From Aspidiotus rigidus (taxonomy: Eukaryota > Arthropoda > Insecta > Hemiptera > Diaspididae), in contig JAVHKY010000071.1 in the NCBI GenBank assembly GCA_035079385.1, forward strand, positions 932,001 through 996,000: DNA of 64,000 nt, in the 5' to 3' direction. Below the pieces are notes generated by a model. It was not told where the DNA came from and ran no database searches. It saw only the letters and a list, made by a program, of their open reading frames with translations. Numbering within the stretch: position 1 is the stretch's first letter; each line of letters begins with the position of its first letter. Both the position numbers and the translations under genes were made by a program. Shown in pieces: positions 48,092-59,663 of this stretch.

Positions 48092-48640
48092 TATTTTACC
48101 AACTTTTCTAACTAGAAAAGTGAGGTATTACACCCGTAGCAAGGTCAACAGGGAGAGGGGGTAATGAACTTTCTCGACGTTTTAAAGGTCCTAGATCACA
48201 ACTAGCAAAAAAAAATTTCAGGTCATCTTATATATAAGATTTTTTGTCCGCGGAACTCCTCCGAAACTACCCGATGGATTTTTTTGTAACCAGGCCATAT
48301 TGTAGTATTATATTTGAAGATGTGCACCTGCAATTTTTTTGAGAATCGGATGAGTAGTTCTCGAAAAAATTTACATTTTTTTCGAAAAATTTCTCACTAT
48401 TACGAGTAGCTGCTTACGTTACGAGAAGCGGATTTTCCTATCCTTTCACCACTTTTGTTATCAGTACCTACGTGTATTGTGATGAAGAATCTTTCATCAT
48501 TCAACAGGTTCATTCTTGGTTTATTCTTGACCAAGGGCCCTGAATTTTATTTTCGAAAATCTCTCTCAATGATATTTGCATTGTCAGAAGAAAAGTCGTG
48601 TACTACTTACGCCACTGCGTAAGTGTTTTTTTTGTATTGA
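48092..48640 (+). repeat. Family M copy, short
   Basis: Runs from the CTTTTCTAACTAGAAAAG hairpin through GAACTCCTCCGAAACTACCC and the GTATTGTGATGAAGAA segment, then jumps to the TCTCTCAATG segment and the hairpin at 48605-48624, ACTTACGC/GCGTAAGT, which differs from other copies by a paired change in both arms. Confidence 0.78.
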
Positions 48641-50808
48641 ATTTACTGGCGCCAACTTTCATCAGATTGAAAAACAAAAAATAGAAAAAGGGAAGAAGGA
48701 AAGAAAAAAATTTATCGAAACGCGGATGGACGTTTCGAATTCGGAGTCAAACGGACATTGATACGGAAATTGATGAGACAGCACTAAACTGTGTACAAAA
48801 GAATCGACCACTGCGGACCAGATTAAATCGATGAAGATGCGAATCATATGTAATCTAGTGGAGGTTAGAGCCAGTAAATTCAGTATAAATAAAAATACCG
48901 AGAGTCACTTGAAAATTTCATAACTCGAATAAATTTGTTGTCTTTTGAAATAGGTTGGCGTTATTCGTAGGTAGTATCCTTACGGGTAAAACGTTATTTG
49001 TACTAACTTCTCGCAGAACCAACACTTGAAATAGCTCTGGACAAATATTGGAGCCTGATCTAATCAACTTCTCCATCTCCTTCATGGTTGCCAAGTATGA
49101 GTTGAATTGCTCAGTGCCATAACACAACACCAGGGTGGCTATGTTCATCATGAGGGGTGAGATCAAATTGTAGGTACTTCTCGTGAGTATTCAAGGTTCT
49201 TGACGCGCACGAGTCTACATCATCTAAGGGAGGGTGTTGACTGGCTGGTAGAAGCATGAGTACTCTTGTAATACCGTGGGTGGAATTGAGCCTCGGAAAA
49301 CACAGAACGAAGGGAGCCGGCATGGTGCTTGGTGGTTGCAAGAAAATGTATAGGTGCACTGCGTGGTTCGACAGTCATATGTGCAAGCCTCAGTGTCGTA
49401 CATCTCGCAAACGCCTCCATCTGCAATACTCATGTACTGCCTGCGTTCTTGCAGGGCCTTCAAGCTTTTGTGAAAGAGCATGTGCATCTACGCTCATTGA
49501 GTTTCAGAGACGCTGCGAGAAATTACTACCGACAAGATAATTCCTGCGTCATACTTCAATACAGAAATATTTGTCACAAGACATGATAATTGTATAGGGC
49601 AACAAGATAATTTGTGAGTCATTGTACTATACCTACGAATAACGTTTTAGCCGTAGGTAGTATATCTACGTATAATCACTTCCTTTGAAATAAAATTTTA
49701 CGAGCTGACTATAGTATAGATTTTCACTTTTAATCCCTTCTGTATCGGGAAGATATTTTACATGGCTAACCGTTCCGCCGGTTGTGGGTAGAATCGCTCT
49801 TCTTCACCATCGTGTGTTGTTTTTCATAATTGGTACTCCGATACGATTGATTGGATGATTGTATACCTAACCTGAAAAAATATAAGATTCGTTCTTAATT
49901 TTCACTTTCAGATAGAGAGAAATACTCGTAAGGTGTCAGTGAGCAATATTTCGTCTTCCGCTTTCGTATTGATCTTGCGTTTACACTGATCTTGACCTGA
50001 GCTCTTCAGTAAGAGAAATTTTGAGAGTAATTTTCAATTTCACTCGAAGGTGAAAGAGTGACGTGGATGAAAGAAGGCAAAAAATACTACACTACGCTGC
50101 CTCAATTATGCTCTATTAAGATGTTAAAAAATACGCGCCGTAAGACTTGAAATTTTATTTTTGTGAGGATAATTTTTACGTTTGCAGCGCGCGCAACGTT
50201 ACCTAAAATTTTTACTCCAGTGATGGGAAAATATAGGTAGTGTACTCTAATCAAGCAATTTTTATCCTCTCAATCGAGAAATATTTTCTTTCAGGTTACT
50301 TTCTTCGATGTAATTTTTACATCTCGTAGCAATAGAATTCATCTAAAATACAAAATAATAAAATCACGATAAGTTACAAAGAATTTTGGAAACAAATTTA
50401 CTGTACCTATCGATATTACAAAATACCTACAAAAGAAAAAAATATTACAATAAAAATATTACTAAACAATAACGCGAAAGGAAATCAAAATTTGAATTAA
50501 TAATTCAGATAACGAGAATTTTTCTATTAGGTAAAATTAAAATTGCAAGTATCAATAATAAGATCTTACATCAGAATATAAAAAATAATTACGGCATTGC
50601 ATTGCTCACGACGACATTCAAATAAAAAAATTTGATCGTGTAGAAATTACTTTTTTTTTTTTTTTTCTTTTCATGCAATAGAAATAATTTCAATTTTTTC
50701 AAACAAATAATAATCTTCATGCAACGTTACGATTGTTCAGTAATATTGCAAATACCTTATAATTACTCTACGTTGAGTGTTCATATTTACACACACAGCC
50801 TGCGTGAT
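48641..50808. other. No gene assigned; overlapping open frames at 48918-49586
   Basis: Several overlapping frames on both strands occur at 48918-49586. The minus-strand frame at 49224-49487 contains clustered cysteines (CEMYDTEACTYDCRTTQCTY), and the same strand at 48918-49166 is also open, so an old broken gene is possible. I do not recognise the family. The remainder is AT-rich DNA with a T run at 50651-50666. Confidence 0.35.
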
Positions 50809-50810
50809 TA

Positions 50811-51288
50811 CAGTAAAACCTCACTAAAACGGAACGCACTCGGACCGGACAATTTTTTCCGTTAAATGGGGTTTCCGTCATGGAGAGGTACAGAAAAGTT
50901 GAAAAAAAATAAGAGTTTAATGAACAATTGTGTACATACAGTAATTATGTACGAACAGTTTAAAGGCATTACATACGTACTACTGAAAGCAGTTTGATTT
51001 TTTTTTACACCTGTAGTACGTATCTACGTACATGCAAACTTTCTTGCAATCAGATAAGCTGAATCACGAGGTACCGTACAAGATTTGGCAAAAAATATTG
51101 AGGAATCGATCGGTCATTTTCCGTACTAATTAGGTCATAGCGATGAAAAAGTTTCCGTTTTCCCGGCCTTGAGGTTTCCGTCTTAGAGGGTGTATTTTGT
51201 ATAGGAAACTATCGGGTCCGGCTGTTTTTTTTTTTCGTTTCCTAGGGTTTCCGTTTTGGAGAGGGTCCGTTCTAGTGCGGTTTTACTG
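50811..51288. mobile_element. pogo/Tigger-like MITE, TA-flanked
   Basis: The ends CAGTAAAACCTCACTAAAAC (left) and, reversed, CAGTAAAACCGCACTAGAAC (right) are inverted repeats, followed by GGAACGC/GGACCCT and multiple TTTCCG blocks. TA lies at 50809-50810 and 51289-51290. The length is 478 bp; no transposase is seen. Confidence 0.85.
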
Positions 51289-52249
51289 TATTAATTGACC
51301 ATCTCACCGCGCTTCGCTTACGCTTTGTGATTCACTATCGGTTCTGTATGTCTCGTACATAATCATCTTTCAGTCGATAATGACTATCGTGGAATATTTT
51401 TATAGCGACAATGTCTGATTCAGTCGTCGCCACTGTCCCTACCACCTGTATTTACTCGTAGTATGCGTCTACACTTTTCGGCACCACTTAAAAAGTACTC
51501 ATTCGCGAATGAAGATCATCATTTTCATTTTTGCGATTTCTACCAAGTGCCTGATGCCGTGAGTTCTGTATAGATACAGACAGTTTCGACGGTGCCTACT
51601 CGTACTTGTGAAGTTTTAACAATTCCTATGTGTTGAAAAATCGCTGCCACATACCTACCTACTTGCAATACACATACGTTATTGGTGTTGGGATTTAAAC
51701 TTAAAGTTAGGGAATTAGTAGCCCTGACTATATTCACTCTTTCGTTCAATGCTTTTTAAATGAAGAAATTTCACGCATTATAATTAATAGCATATCGTTT
51801 TTTAAACCAAATACAAGCATAAATTTTGTAGTCTGTATTATCAACATTAAATACAAAAAAAAATTATAGATAGCAATAAATTATATATTGAAAAAATAAC
51901 AGTTGATTGAAAATCAATGTATGAACGTACATAAATTCTCTGATTCACCCTTTCAGTCGCGCTCTGTGTAGTGTAGGTTTAAACCCCAATAGTGAGAATT
52001 TCATCGTCTTACTTATAGTAAGGTATAAGCATATGTATATCGCAAAAAGGTGGTAAATGATCGCGACTCGATTGTGATTGAACGAATTTTTTAATTATAG
52101 CGAACTGCGACATTAACATTTTCGATCATTCGTTGTTTTGGTCTCGTGAAATGTTTTTCCAAAAATCTGTGTCAATATTGCATCGTCATTGCGGTTCGCG
52201 TTTAGTCTACTCTGACTGCACTGTACTCGTATAGAGCAGGCCTAGTTTA
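51289..52249. other. No gene seen
   Basis: The GTTTAAACCCCAATA phrase near 51976 matches one at about 10467, marking another dispersed repeat. No coding family is recognised. Confidence 0.4.
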
Positions 52250-52785
52250 CAGGGTCCGCCAAAATGACGATAAAATTAAATGGGAACTGAGACTAAAAAT
52301 TTGGTGTAGTTCTGAAACGCAAAACGTTAGATGTATAGTTCAATACGAAGTTTCTAAGCCGAGTTATGGACCATAAAGTGTCACAAATTGACCAACATGC
52401 CAAAATTCTCAAAAATTGAAAATCGTTAAAACTTTCTTGTTTCACTTGATTTGATAGTGAAATTTAACGCTAATTCCGAAGAAAAAAAGAAGAAAGAAAA
52501 AAAACAAAAACTGAATAATCCTATGATACTTGAAAAAGGGGAGAATTTTCAATTTTTATTTTAAAAATCTTGGCAAATTGGTCAATTTTTCGCGTTTTTT
52601 TTTTGTCCATAACTTGGCTCGGAGAAGACGTAAAAACTTTGTATTTGGTGCAAATTGAATATGTAAAATTAAAATACAGATTTTGTATACCTGAACTATT
52701 TATCTAAAGCTTCGTATTTTTTTGAGCTACAACAAATATAATCCAAATCCCCATGTAACTGTTAACATCTTTTTGGCGGATCCTC
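52250..52785. mobile_element. Fold-back MITE, TA-flanked
   Basis: The left end CAGGGTCCGCCAAAATGA pairs with the reversed right end GAGGATCCGCCAAAAAGA; TA lies at 52248-52249 and 52786-52787. Inner segments also pair, for example AGCCGAGTTATGGACC near 52357 with GTCCATAACTTGGCTC near 52605. 536 bp, non-coding. Confidence 0.72.
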
Positions 52786-53444
52786 TATATGGGTGGTTCC
52801 GCGTCGCGCCGTTGCTCCGTAAATTCGTATTCCTTTCTTGTACGATACAATAGGATAATTAAAACGTGTTGCGCGTACTTACCTATACTTATTTAAAGTA
52901 ACCTACGAGAACCTAATTAAAATTATTACTACATTGTTCATTTTTTTACGACGGTGATGCGATGCGATGCAAGCTACGAAATATTGGACGCAGTGACGCA
53001 AGTTGTTGAATGAATGAATTTCAATAAAAAAAAAGTTTGTTGCGATGAAAAACACTGACTGTGACGCAAAGAAGAACACTTGCAAGAACGACGAATAATT
53101 TTTTTCTACTACTTCGTATGTTATTGAGTCCGTTTGTACCTTCGAACTATACTTGTAAACTTTGCGCAACTCAATTTTTCAGTAGCCTATCATACTTATT
53201 TATTACTATTCGAAGAGTGTGTTTTTATTTGAGTACAACTATAGTAGGTATACTCGTATATAGTTCTATCTTACAAATCTTTTTTTTTTTTTTTTTTCCC
53301 AATAATAGGGAAGAAAAAATAACGTCAAGTTTTAAATGCATATGTATATCTATTCCACCTGTGTGTAATTTTTTTTTCTAAACTTAGGTAACGAAAGTCG
53401 CGTTTATCATAAGCGTCGATACAGTGTATGCGAATACTGTGTTA
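52786..53444. other. No gene seen
   Basis: Contains GATGC repeats near 52957-52970 and a T run at 53279-53297. No coding family is recognised. Confidence 0.4.
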
Positions 53445-53691
53445 CTGTACGGGCAGCGATACTTACTTGCTGTCCGTACTGTAAGATATTTTTTTAAACG
53501 TTTCACACCCTGATGTCATCAATTTAGCCCAGCAGTAGCGATAAGAAAAGACTTATGATGAACGCGATTTTCGTTGCATTCAATTTGTTCACTTTCGTCA
53601 CCTAAGTTTAAAAGAAATATCTTACAGTATGGGCAGCAAGTAAGTATTGAAACGAGTTCCTTACTTTCGATGCCCGCACAGTAATATACCA
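53445..53691. mobile_element. MITE with hairpin ends, TA-flanked
   Basis: The left terminal segment CTGTACGGGCAGCG.. is itself a hairpin (ACTGTACGGGCAGC against GCTGTCCGTACTGT) ending in AAGATATTTTTTTAAAC. The right end, reversed, reads CTGTGCGGGCATCG and contains the same CATACTGTAAGATATTT. TA lies at 53443-53444 and 53692-53693. The left half alone recurs near 2524-2590. Confidence 0.7.
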
Positions 53692-53756
53692 TTCCTTCTT
53701 TTCGTTTCCTATTCATTATTAAACCCAAACTTCATATAGCTTTCATCAACATTCCC

Positions 53757-53757
53757 G

Positions 53758-53822
<65 letters not shown>
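53757..53822. repeat. (ACT)n microsatellite
   Basis: About 22 trinucleotide units, followed by CTG and GGC triplets. It lies roughly 215 bp before the grainyhead start codon and could fall in its 5' UTR or promoter region. Confidence 0.95.
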
Positions 53823-53824
<2 letters not shown>

Positions 53825-54038
53825 CTCTACTATTCCTGCTGCTGCTCCTGCTGCGCGGCGGCGGCGGTGTATGATGCGAAAGCACTGAACATTGATACGT
53901 GTACCTGTTTATCGTTCTTACTCTGATATTACCTACTATTATGTTATTTTACAAAGGAGATGTTTTCGTTGATTTAGGAAACGGGAAGGAAATTCTGGAG
54001 AGGAAAATCAGAAATCCAGCCCGGCTAGGGACGGGCGT

Positions 54039-54286
54039 ATGGCTGAATTGCCGAGTAGTCAACCCGGGGGTAGCAACGGTGGCGCGCAAACAACCGAGGA
54101 TAACAACAATTGGAGAGCTTATTATGAACACCCTCTGACGGCAGCTACCAGCGCCATGCTGAATATAAGCGGCGCCAATGCTGAAGAACAACCCCCGCCG
54201 CCCGCTTCTATGAGCTTTGTTTATGAATACTACAAATTTCCACAACTTTCATCCGATAAAGATAAACTTTCTGATATTTCTTGGCC
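54039..54286 (+). CDS. grh: Grainyhead-family transcription factor, first coding exon
   Basis: The exon encodes 82 codons plus two bases. Its core NNNWRAYYEHPLTAATSAML matches the conserved N-terminal motif of Grainyhead/GRHL proteins (in human GRHL1, AWKSFLENPLTAATKAMM), and the following FVYEYYKFPQ matches their LLYDYYKVPR. Both sit at the same spacing in the family. This region belongs to the transactivation part; the CP2-type DNA-binding and dimerisation domains lie in later exons outside the window. The ATG at 54039 is the first after an in-frame TGA near 53970. The exon ends TTGGCC|GTAAGT at 54286/54287, a canonical donor, so the frame continues in a downstream exon in phase 2. A proline run and a Gly/Asn-rich start are visible. 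Grainyhead proteins control epidermal and cuticle genes; that role is family knowledge. Confidence 0.88.
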
Positions 54287-54292
54287 GTAAGT
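54287..54292 (+). other. grh: Splice donor of the grainyhead exon
   Basis: GTAAGT directly follows the conserved coding block. The reading frame continues only three codons or so beyond it before stopping. The intron begins here and runs rightward through the repeats. Confidence 0.85.
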
Positions 54293-54322
54293 TTTCTCAT
54301 TCTACATAATGTACGCATATGG

Positions 54323-54365
<43 letters not shown>

Positions 54366-54738
54366 TTTTTTTTTTTTCTTCTCTTCTTTTTTGTCTGGGT
54401 ATTATAACACATTTTTTCCTAGTAAATATAATGTCGTAGGTATTTTTTTTAGGCTCATGTAAACGTATCGGCGTTTGAAATAAAGAGTGCACAGAATCGA
54501 TTGATCGTTTTAAAATTGACGTACTTTTCAACTTTGTCAGAACTACGGTGTGGTACCTCATGGAGCGCGTCGCGTTTCTTCGAATTATTTTGATACGAAT
54601 GAGCAAGAAAAATTGAGAATAATTTCCGAATCAAAATCTGTGCAAACATTTAAATTTAGTCTCTGTGTATTGGAAATTACGAGAGGAAAAAATATCATTC
54701 TCTTCAATTTTTCGTTCAAAGCCATATTTTTCAAGATA
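54293..54738. other. Intron start with (TC)n/T-rich tract
   Basis: A (TC)n run at about 54323-54357 followed by a T run to about 54378 lies just after the donor. The rest is unstructured. Confidence 0.6.
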
Positions 54739-54984
54739 CAGTACACTTCCGATTATCCGACCTAACTGGGGTAATGGGTGGTTCGGATAATAAAAAGTTC
54801 GGATAAAAATCCGGTTCGGATAACGCGGAGAGAGTTCAGATAATACGGAGGTTGGAAAAATTACGGTTCGGATAATACGGAAAAATTCGGTTAATCGAGA
54901 GATCGGATAATCGGGAGCAAATTTTTGAGGTCGAATAATACGGCTGGTCGGATAATCGGACGTCGGATAATCGGAAGTGTACTG
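54739..54984. mobile_element. pogo/Tigger-like MITE, TA-flanked
   Basis: The left end CAGTACACTTCCGATTATCC and the reversed right end are identical over 24 bp, and TA lies at 54737-54738 and 54985-54986. The next bases, CTAACTGGGG, and the many GGATAAT words fit the pogo/Tigger terminus pattern CAGT...CGATTATCCGA..TGGGG. At 246 bp it has no transposase. It sits about 450 bp inside the grainyhead intron. Confidence 0.9.
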
Positions 54985-57629
54985 TAATCTAAAAGAATGT
55001 CGTACAATGCACTCCATTGGATACACACTGAAAACTTCTTTACCAAAATAAAAAATAAACAAAAATCTGCTATCAATTCTCAAACAACCAGTTACAGAGT
55101 ACGATGGCGCAAGAAGAAAGAAGTCCCTTTCCTCAAATTCGATGTCATCTTATTTGGAACGCACCGCAGTATTTCTACATACCAGTAGTCTTCTTAATTT
55201 GATGGGGTTTTCGGACATCCTCCTTCTTGTTCCTCTTCTACTACTTCACCCTTGTAACATAACTAATATTCAAAATTAACGGAAACGAAAAATTGGAAGG
55301 AAATGAGAATGATACGATGCGAACGAATACCTACCAAGAGTAGGCGTTCGTTCAATCTTTCGTGTCGGTAATGTTTTGAAATTTGAGAAATGAAGGAGAA
55401 AAAAATGCGTATGATTATAATATTATTATAATAATAGAGGGAAAACTAACAACAGCGTGTATTCTGTCGCGTCGCTTCTTTAATTCAGTGCTTCGTTACT
55501 AACCACGATTAAAAAAACGTGTACGTATCCATTTTTAAATACGTATTTTACTTGTTTTGAAAATATTTTAATAATAATATCCTTCTTTGTATGCATGTTT
55601 ATTGCCGCATGGAAATCGTTTCTATACATTTATAAACACTGATATACTATTTATACATGTATAGTAGGATTTATTTAGGTACATAATATATTTGTATTCT
55701 TCAACCGTTCAAATTTGTGTCACATTTAGAGCCTCTAAAATTTTTCACGGCACACACAATTCAAAATATGTCAATAAAATTCTCAAAATATTAAAAATCT
55801 TTTAGTGAGAGATTTCGATCGAAGATTTGGTACATGTAATTCTCTAATAAGTGGATATTAATTGTCAGTGAACACGCATTCCACTTTCACCTGACAAAAG
55901 GCAGGCGCTCCCGTCCACTTCTTACTTCAAGGGTGTCTAAATTAATTATTCATAATGAACTTAAGTACAAAAAAATATACTTTTTTCAGAATTTCGTGGG
56001 GTCGTACGCCACATAGTTTGAAAAACACTGCACTGTAATCTACCCCATATTATAGAATCAGAGGACGACCTCTCTCAGACCCTAGAAAACATGAATAAAA
56101 GCTTTAATATCTTTATCGATCCAACGCGCAGGTTACTCGGTAATAAATTATCGGTCAGGTGTACGTTCAAACGTCAAATTTCGTCTATTAGGGAAGGCGC
56201 TACAGGGGCACAATGCAAAAATTTCTTCAACCCCACAAAAAAATAAAAAAATAAAAAAACAATAAAAATTATAATATCTTCAATTAGAATTAATATATAG
56301 AAATGACCAAACGCGCAGATTATTCAGTAAAGAATTCTCAATCAGGTATACCTTTACACATCAAATTTCGTCCATTGGGGAAGGTGCTAGGAGGCAATTT
56401 TTCAATTTTGATCCGACGACGAAAAATGAATAAAAATTGTTATAACTTCGGTTCTAATTAAGATACAAGATACAGAAATGATTATACGTCCATGTTACTC
56501 AGCAGAGAATTCCTAATTGGATGTATTTTCACACGTTAAATTTGGTCTATTTAGAGAGGCTCTAGAGCGGAACATCGCGAAAATTTCATCTATTCCCATG
56601 AAAAAATTACTCCCGAAGTTTGAAATGGAAAAGCATTTTTTCTTTTACAATAGTTTCTAATTATTTTTTTTTCTGATCTGGTCTACTTTGTGCATTATTA
56701 CAAAGACTATCTGCCCTGACCGTGCCCGTAATCAATGAGGACTCAACCAACAAAAAATAAAATAAAAGCAAAAAAAAGAAGGGAAAAAAAGGTTCTTTCC
56801 TCGCCACGGTGTACCTGTCATTCTATTTTTGCTACATTGTTTTTCTTCTTCCTCTTCTTTTTTCTCGAAGATAATGCATTTTTATCTGATTTTTGGATAT
56901 CACTATAGCCTAATGTGGCGTCATCCGCCCAAGTGAAAAAGAAATTTTGACCCCTTCTATTCATGATCTATTTGTTGTATTAACTCATTCTTCCCACCCC
57001 TCTCCACCCTCCTACGCGCTGAAAATTTTCGTTTTCCAACTGTCCATACTACATTAGGTATAATACTGCACGTTTGTAGGTATGCGATAGAATGTCTTTG
57101 CGCGCATTTCATGTTGTGTGGACCCCGGGGAACAAAGAAACGCTATCGAGTACATTGTATTAATACTTTTCCGAGTACATCGAGAAATTAAACGTCTTGA
57201 GACAAAGCTTTTTAGTTCATAGGTTGTAAGGTCCTCACACTTGAGATACTCGACAGAGATTCGCTATACTGCAGGAACTCGTACACGTGTACATTCAACC
57301 TTCAACATCTATAAGAAAATCTGAAGTCGCGCCGTTAAAATGCAACAACATTATGGCAAATGAAATCCTGCAACTATCACGTTACCACCTTACCATCTTC
57401 CTTCTAACGCGTTGGACGTTTTCATGTTTCAGTCTCCCTCCTAACGTTCCTTTGCGTTGCGAATCCATGACGTACATACTCGTATGGTGAAAGCTGTTGG
57501 TAGGTTCGTACGTATATTATAATGTACGTCTGCCTACTATGGTATGGTATGCGCAATGAGCTATAATTATCGCGTTTAAATCGAGTGTTGAAATTACATA
57601 CCATCGTATTGTTGATATAGTTTTTGTGT
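54985..57629. other. No gene seen; old tandem repeat inside
   Basis: AT-rich probable intron sequence. The only structure is the tandem block at 56092-56600. A degraded GAAACG-rich patch near 55270-55330 and a T/C-rich tract near 56820-56870 are noted. Confidence 0.4.
56092..56600. repeat. Three diverged tandem copies of a ~170-bp unit
   Basis: Each unit contains, in order, a version of ATAAAAATTATAATATCT, AACGCGCAGRTTACTC, a TCAGGTRTAC segment, CAAATTTCGTCYATT and GGGAAGGYGCTA. Copies start near 56092, 56265 and 56435. Divergence between units is considerable. Confidence 0.7.
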
Positions 57630-58739
57630 TTTACCGACTTTTCCAAACGGAAAAGTGAGCTATTACACACGTCCGTTCAGGTTTTCTTTTATATTTATTA
57701 TTATAAGATTTTTTTGTTCATGGAACTCCTTCGAAACTACCAGAAGATGGATTTTTTTGTAACTTGGCACCTTGTAGTTTTATATCTGAAGATGTGCACC
57801 TGCAATTTTCTTCACGATCGGATGAGTAGTTCTCGAGAAATGTTCATTTTTTGAAAAATTTCTCACTTTTATGCGAGTACCTATAGCTGCTTACGTTGCG
57901 ATCCAGAAATTGATTTTCTTATCCTTTTTATTGTTATCAGTATGTGTATTGTGATGAAGAATTTTTTATTATTCAACACATTCATTCTTGGTTCATCCTT
58001 GACAAAGGGTTCATTGGATTTTTTTTCTCAATCATATTTTATTTATTTTTCGTATCTAAAAATTTAGTACTCTTGTATCTCGCTTCCCACAGCACCTGGA
58101 GCCTTGAATTTTGTTTTGTTAAATTTGTTTTTGAACGGATAGTGGCAATGGCGAGTTTCTTAATTTCCTGATCATCATTAGTCAAACTCGATAGTGAAAA
58201 CATTGAGGACAATTTTTTAGTCTTCATTTAGTGTGCTGCGAGACTATCTTGGTGACTTCATTCCTAATTAATTAATGATTTATGTACGTTATTCCTTCGT
58301 GTATACATCATTGATAGTGGTTCACAGTTGATTTGAGGTGTCTCGGGAGATGGGAGTAACGTATTATTCAATTTGGACTGGCTTCTTTGAGTAAGATTTG
58401 AGGTTAAACGAACGTGTGAACCAGGCTCGGGTGCAATATATTTGTTTGTTAAGGCGTTTAGAAACGTAGAAGCGTGAGGGAAGGAATGAGGGGTTGACTG
58501 GTGGGTGATTGGTTGCTTCTTCGGCTTCGATATCGATTTTTTTAGTTTTTCGGGATCTCCTTGTAGCCTGGATTCCCAGATGAAGAATCGTGGGATGGAG
58601 TTTGCATAGAAAATGGTGATGAGAGCGTGAATAAAATTTGTGAGTTCATGAGAAGAATAAAAGCTGCAGGTAGCATGAAGACATGCCAGGAATCGAAGGT
58701 GATCAAGAATTGAGCCACTCAGCTTCATTATACAGTATA
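57630..58739 (+). repeat. Family M copy
   Basis: Begins with the hairpin CTTTTCC AAAC GGAAAAG at 57638-57655, where both arms differ from other copies by a compensating pair. It passes through ACTACC, CTCGCTTCCCACAGC, the minus-strand RNase H-like frame (58264-58758, the longest of these relics) and ends at the TACAGTATA site where a Helitron has inserted. Confidence 0.8.
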
Positions 58740-59663
58740 CTAGCGGTTGGCGACGCACCTCCGGCGCGCCTGACCGCTAGCTGTGTGTTGAGTAGATATC
58801 TGTGTTTTATAGGTATCTGTATCTTGTAGGTATGTGTGTTTTGTAGGTATCTTGGAATTCAGATGAATTTTTAAAAAAGAAACAGTGGAAAGAGTTTTGC
58901 AAAATTCACAACTATTCAGTTCAAAAATAAGAAAATAGACACCAAAAACTGCGACTGTACTTATAAAATATCAAAGTTCCGAGTCGCACAAAAATAAAAT
59001 CACCAAATTAAATTTTTTACACACTAATTCACTTGAGAGCTGACTTAACGCGTGAAGCCTGTATCGCAGCAGAATACAGACAAATCCATTGACATTTTGC
59101 CAGTCCCTAAGAAAACACACGGACAACAGGTAAAAAAAAAAGGGTCATTTCCGCTAGCCCATACGCAGTGCGCACCGTGTCTAGACATTGGTTCTTGTAT
59201 GAGATACCGGATGTAAAATCCTTTATGTAGGTGTTTTTAAAACTGTGAATAAAATAACTTACTTGGTATGGAAGTACAGCGAATACTGTAGCCACAAAAT
59301 TTCCTCCTATTCGAAAGGAAATTACAGGGGCTACAATTTTTGTTCTCTTCAATTTTTCATAAAAATGAGTTATACTCGAGTTATCACAATAATTCAATTT
59401 TCGAAACGGCGCCCCACAAACGCGCGTAGGTCTAACATACAGCGCAAAGCAGTTTCAGTACTCGATAATGCCCGTTTTTCCTAATTTTGTCGCCCCCTAC
59501 TCCACCTTCAGGGAGTCAAAACATCGAAATGTATTTAAGAACCTGACCCAGAAAAAACGAAATTTTTCAAAAAAAATTCCAGGTCGATAGGTGAAGGCGT
59601 TCGAAAGTTATGGACGAACATACATACATACAGACAGACAAACATTCTACTTTATATATTAGA
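58740..59663 (-). mobile_element. Non-autonomous Helitron
   Basis: Read on the minus strand, it begins TCTAATATATAAAGTAGAAT at 59663, preceded by host A. It ends with a GC-rich hairpin (GGCGCGCCGGAGG..CGTCGCC) followed by AACCGCTAG and host T at 58739. These are the classic Helitron 5' TC and 3' hairpin-CTRR ends with insertion between A and T and no duplication. The same family M site uninterrupted reads CAGTATACTAGACTAA near 1655, 22015 and 25832, which confirms both ends. The 924-bp interior has no Rep/helicase; the open frame at 59107-59397 is unassigned. Confidence 0.88.

Noticed and set aside
53757..53860. Triplet repeats before grainyhead as coding sequence
   Set aside because: An in-frame TGA near 53970 separates them from the grainyhead frame; they are more likely UTR or promoter sequence.
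53899..54138. 79-codon plus-strand frame overlapping the grainyhead exon
   Set aside because: It is in another frame; the conserved Grainyhead motifs are only in the frame starting at 54039.
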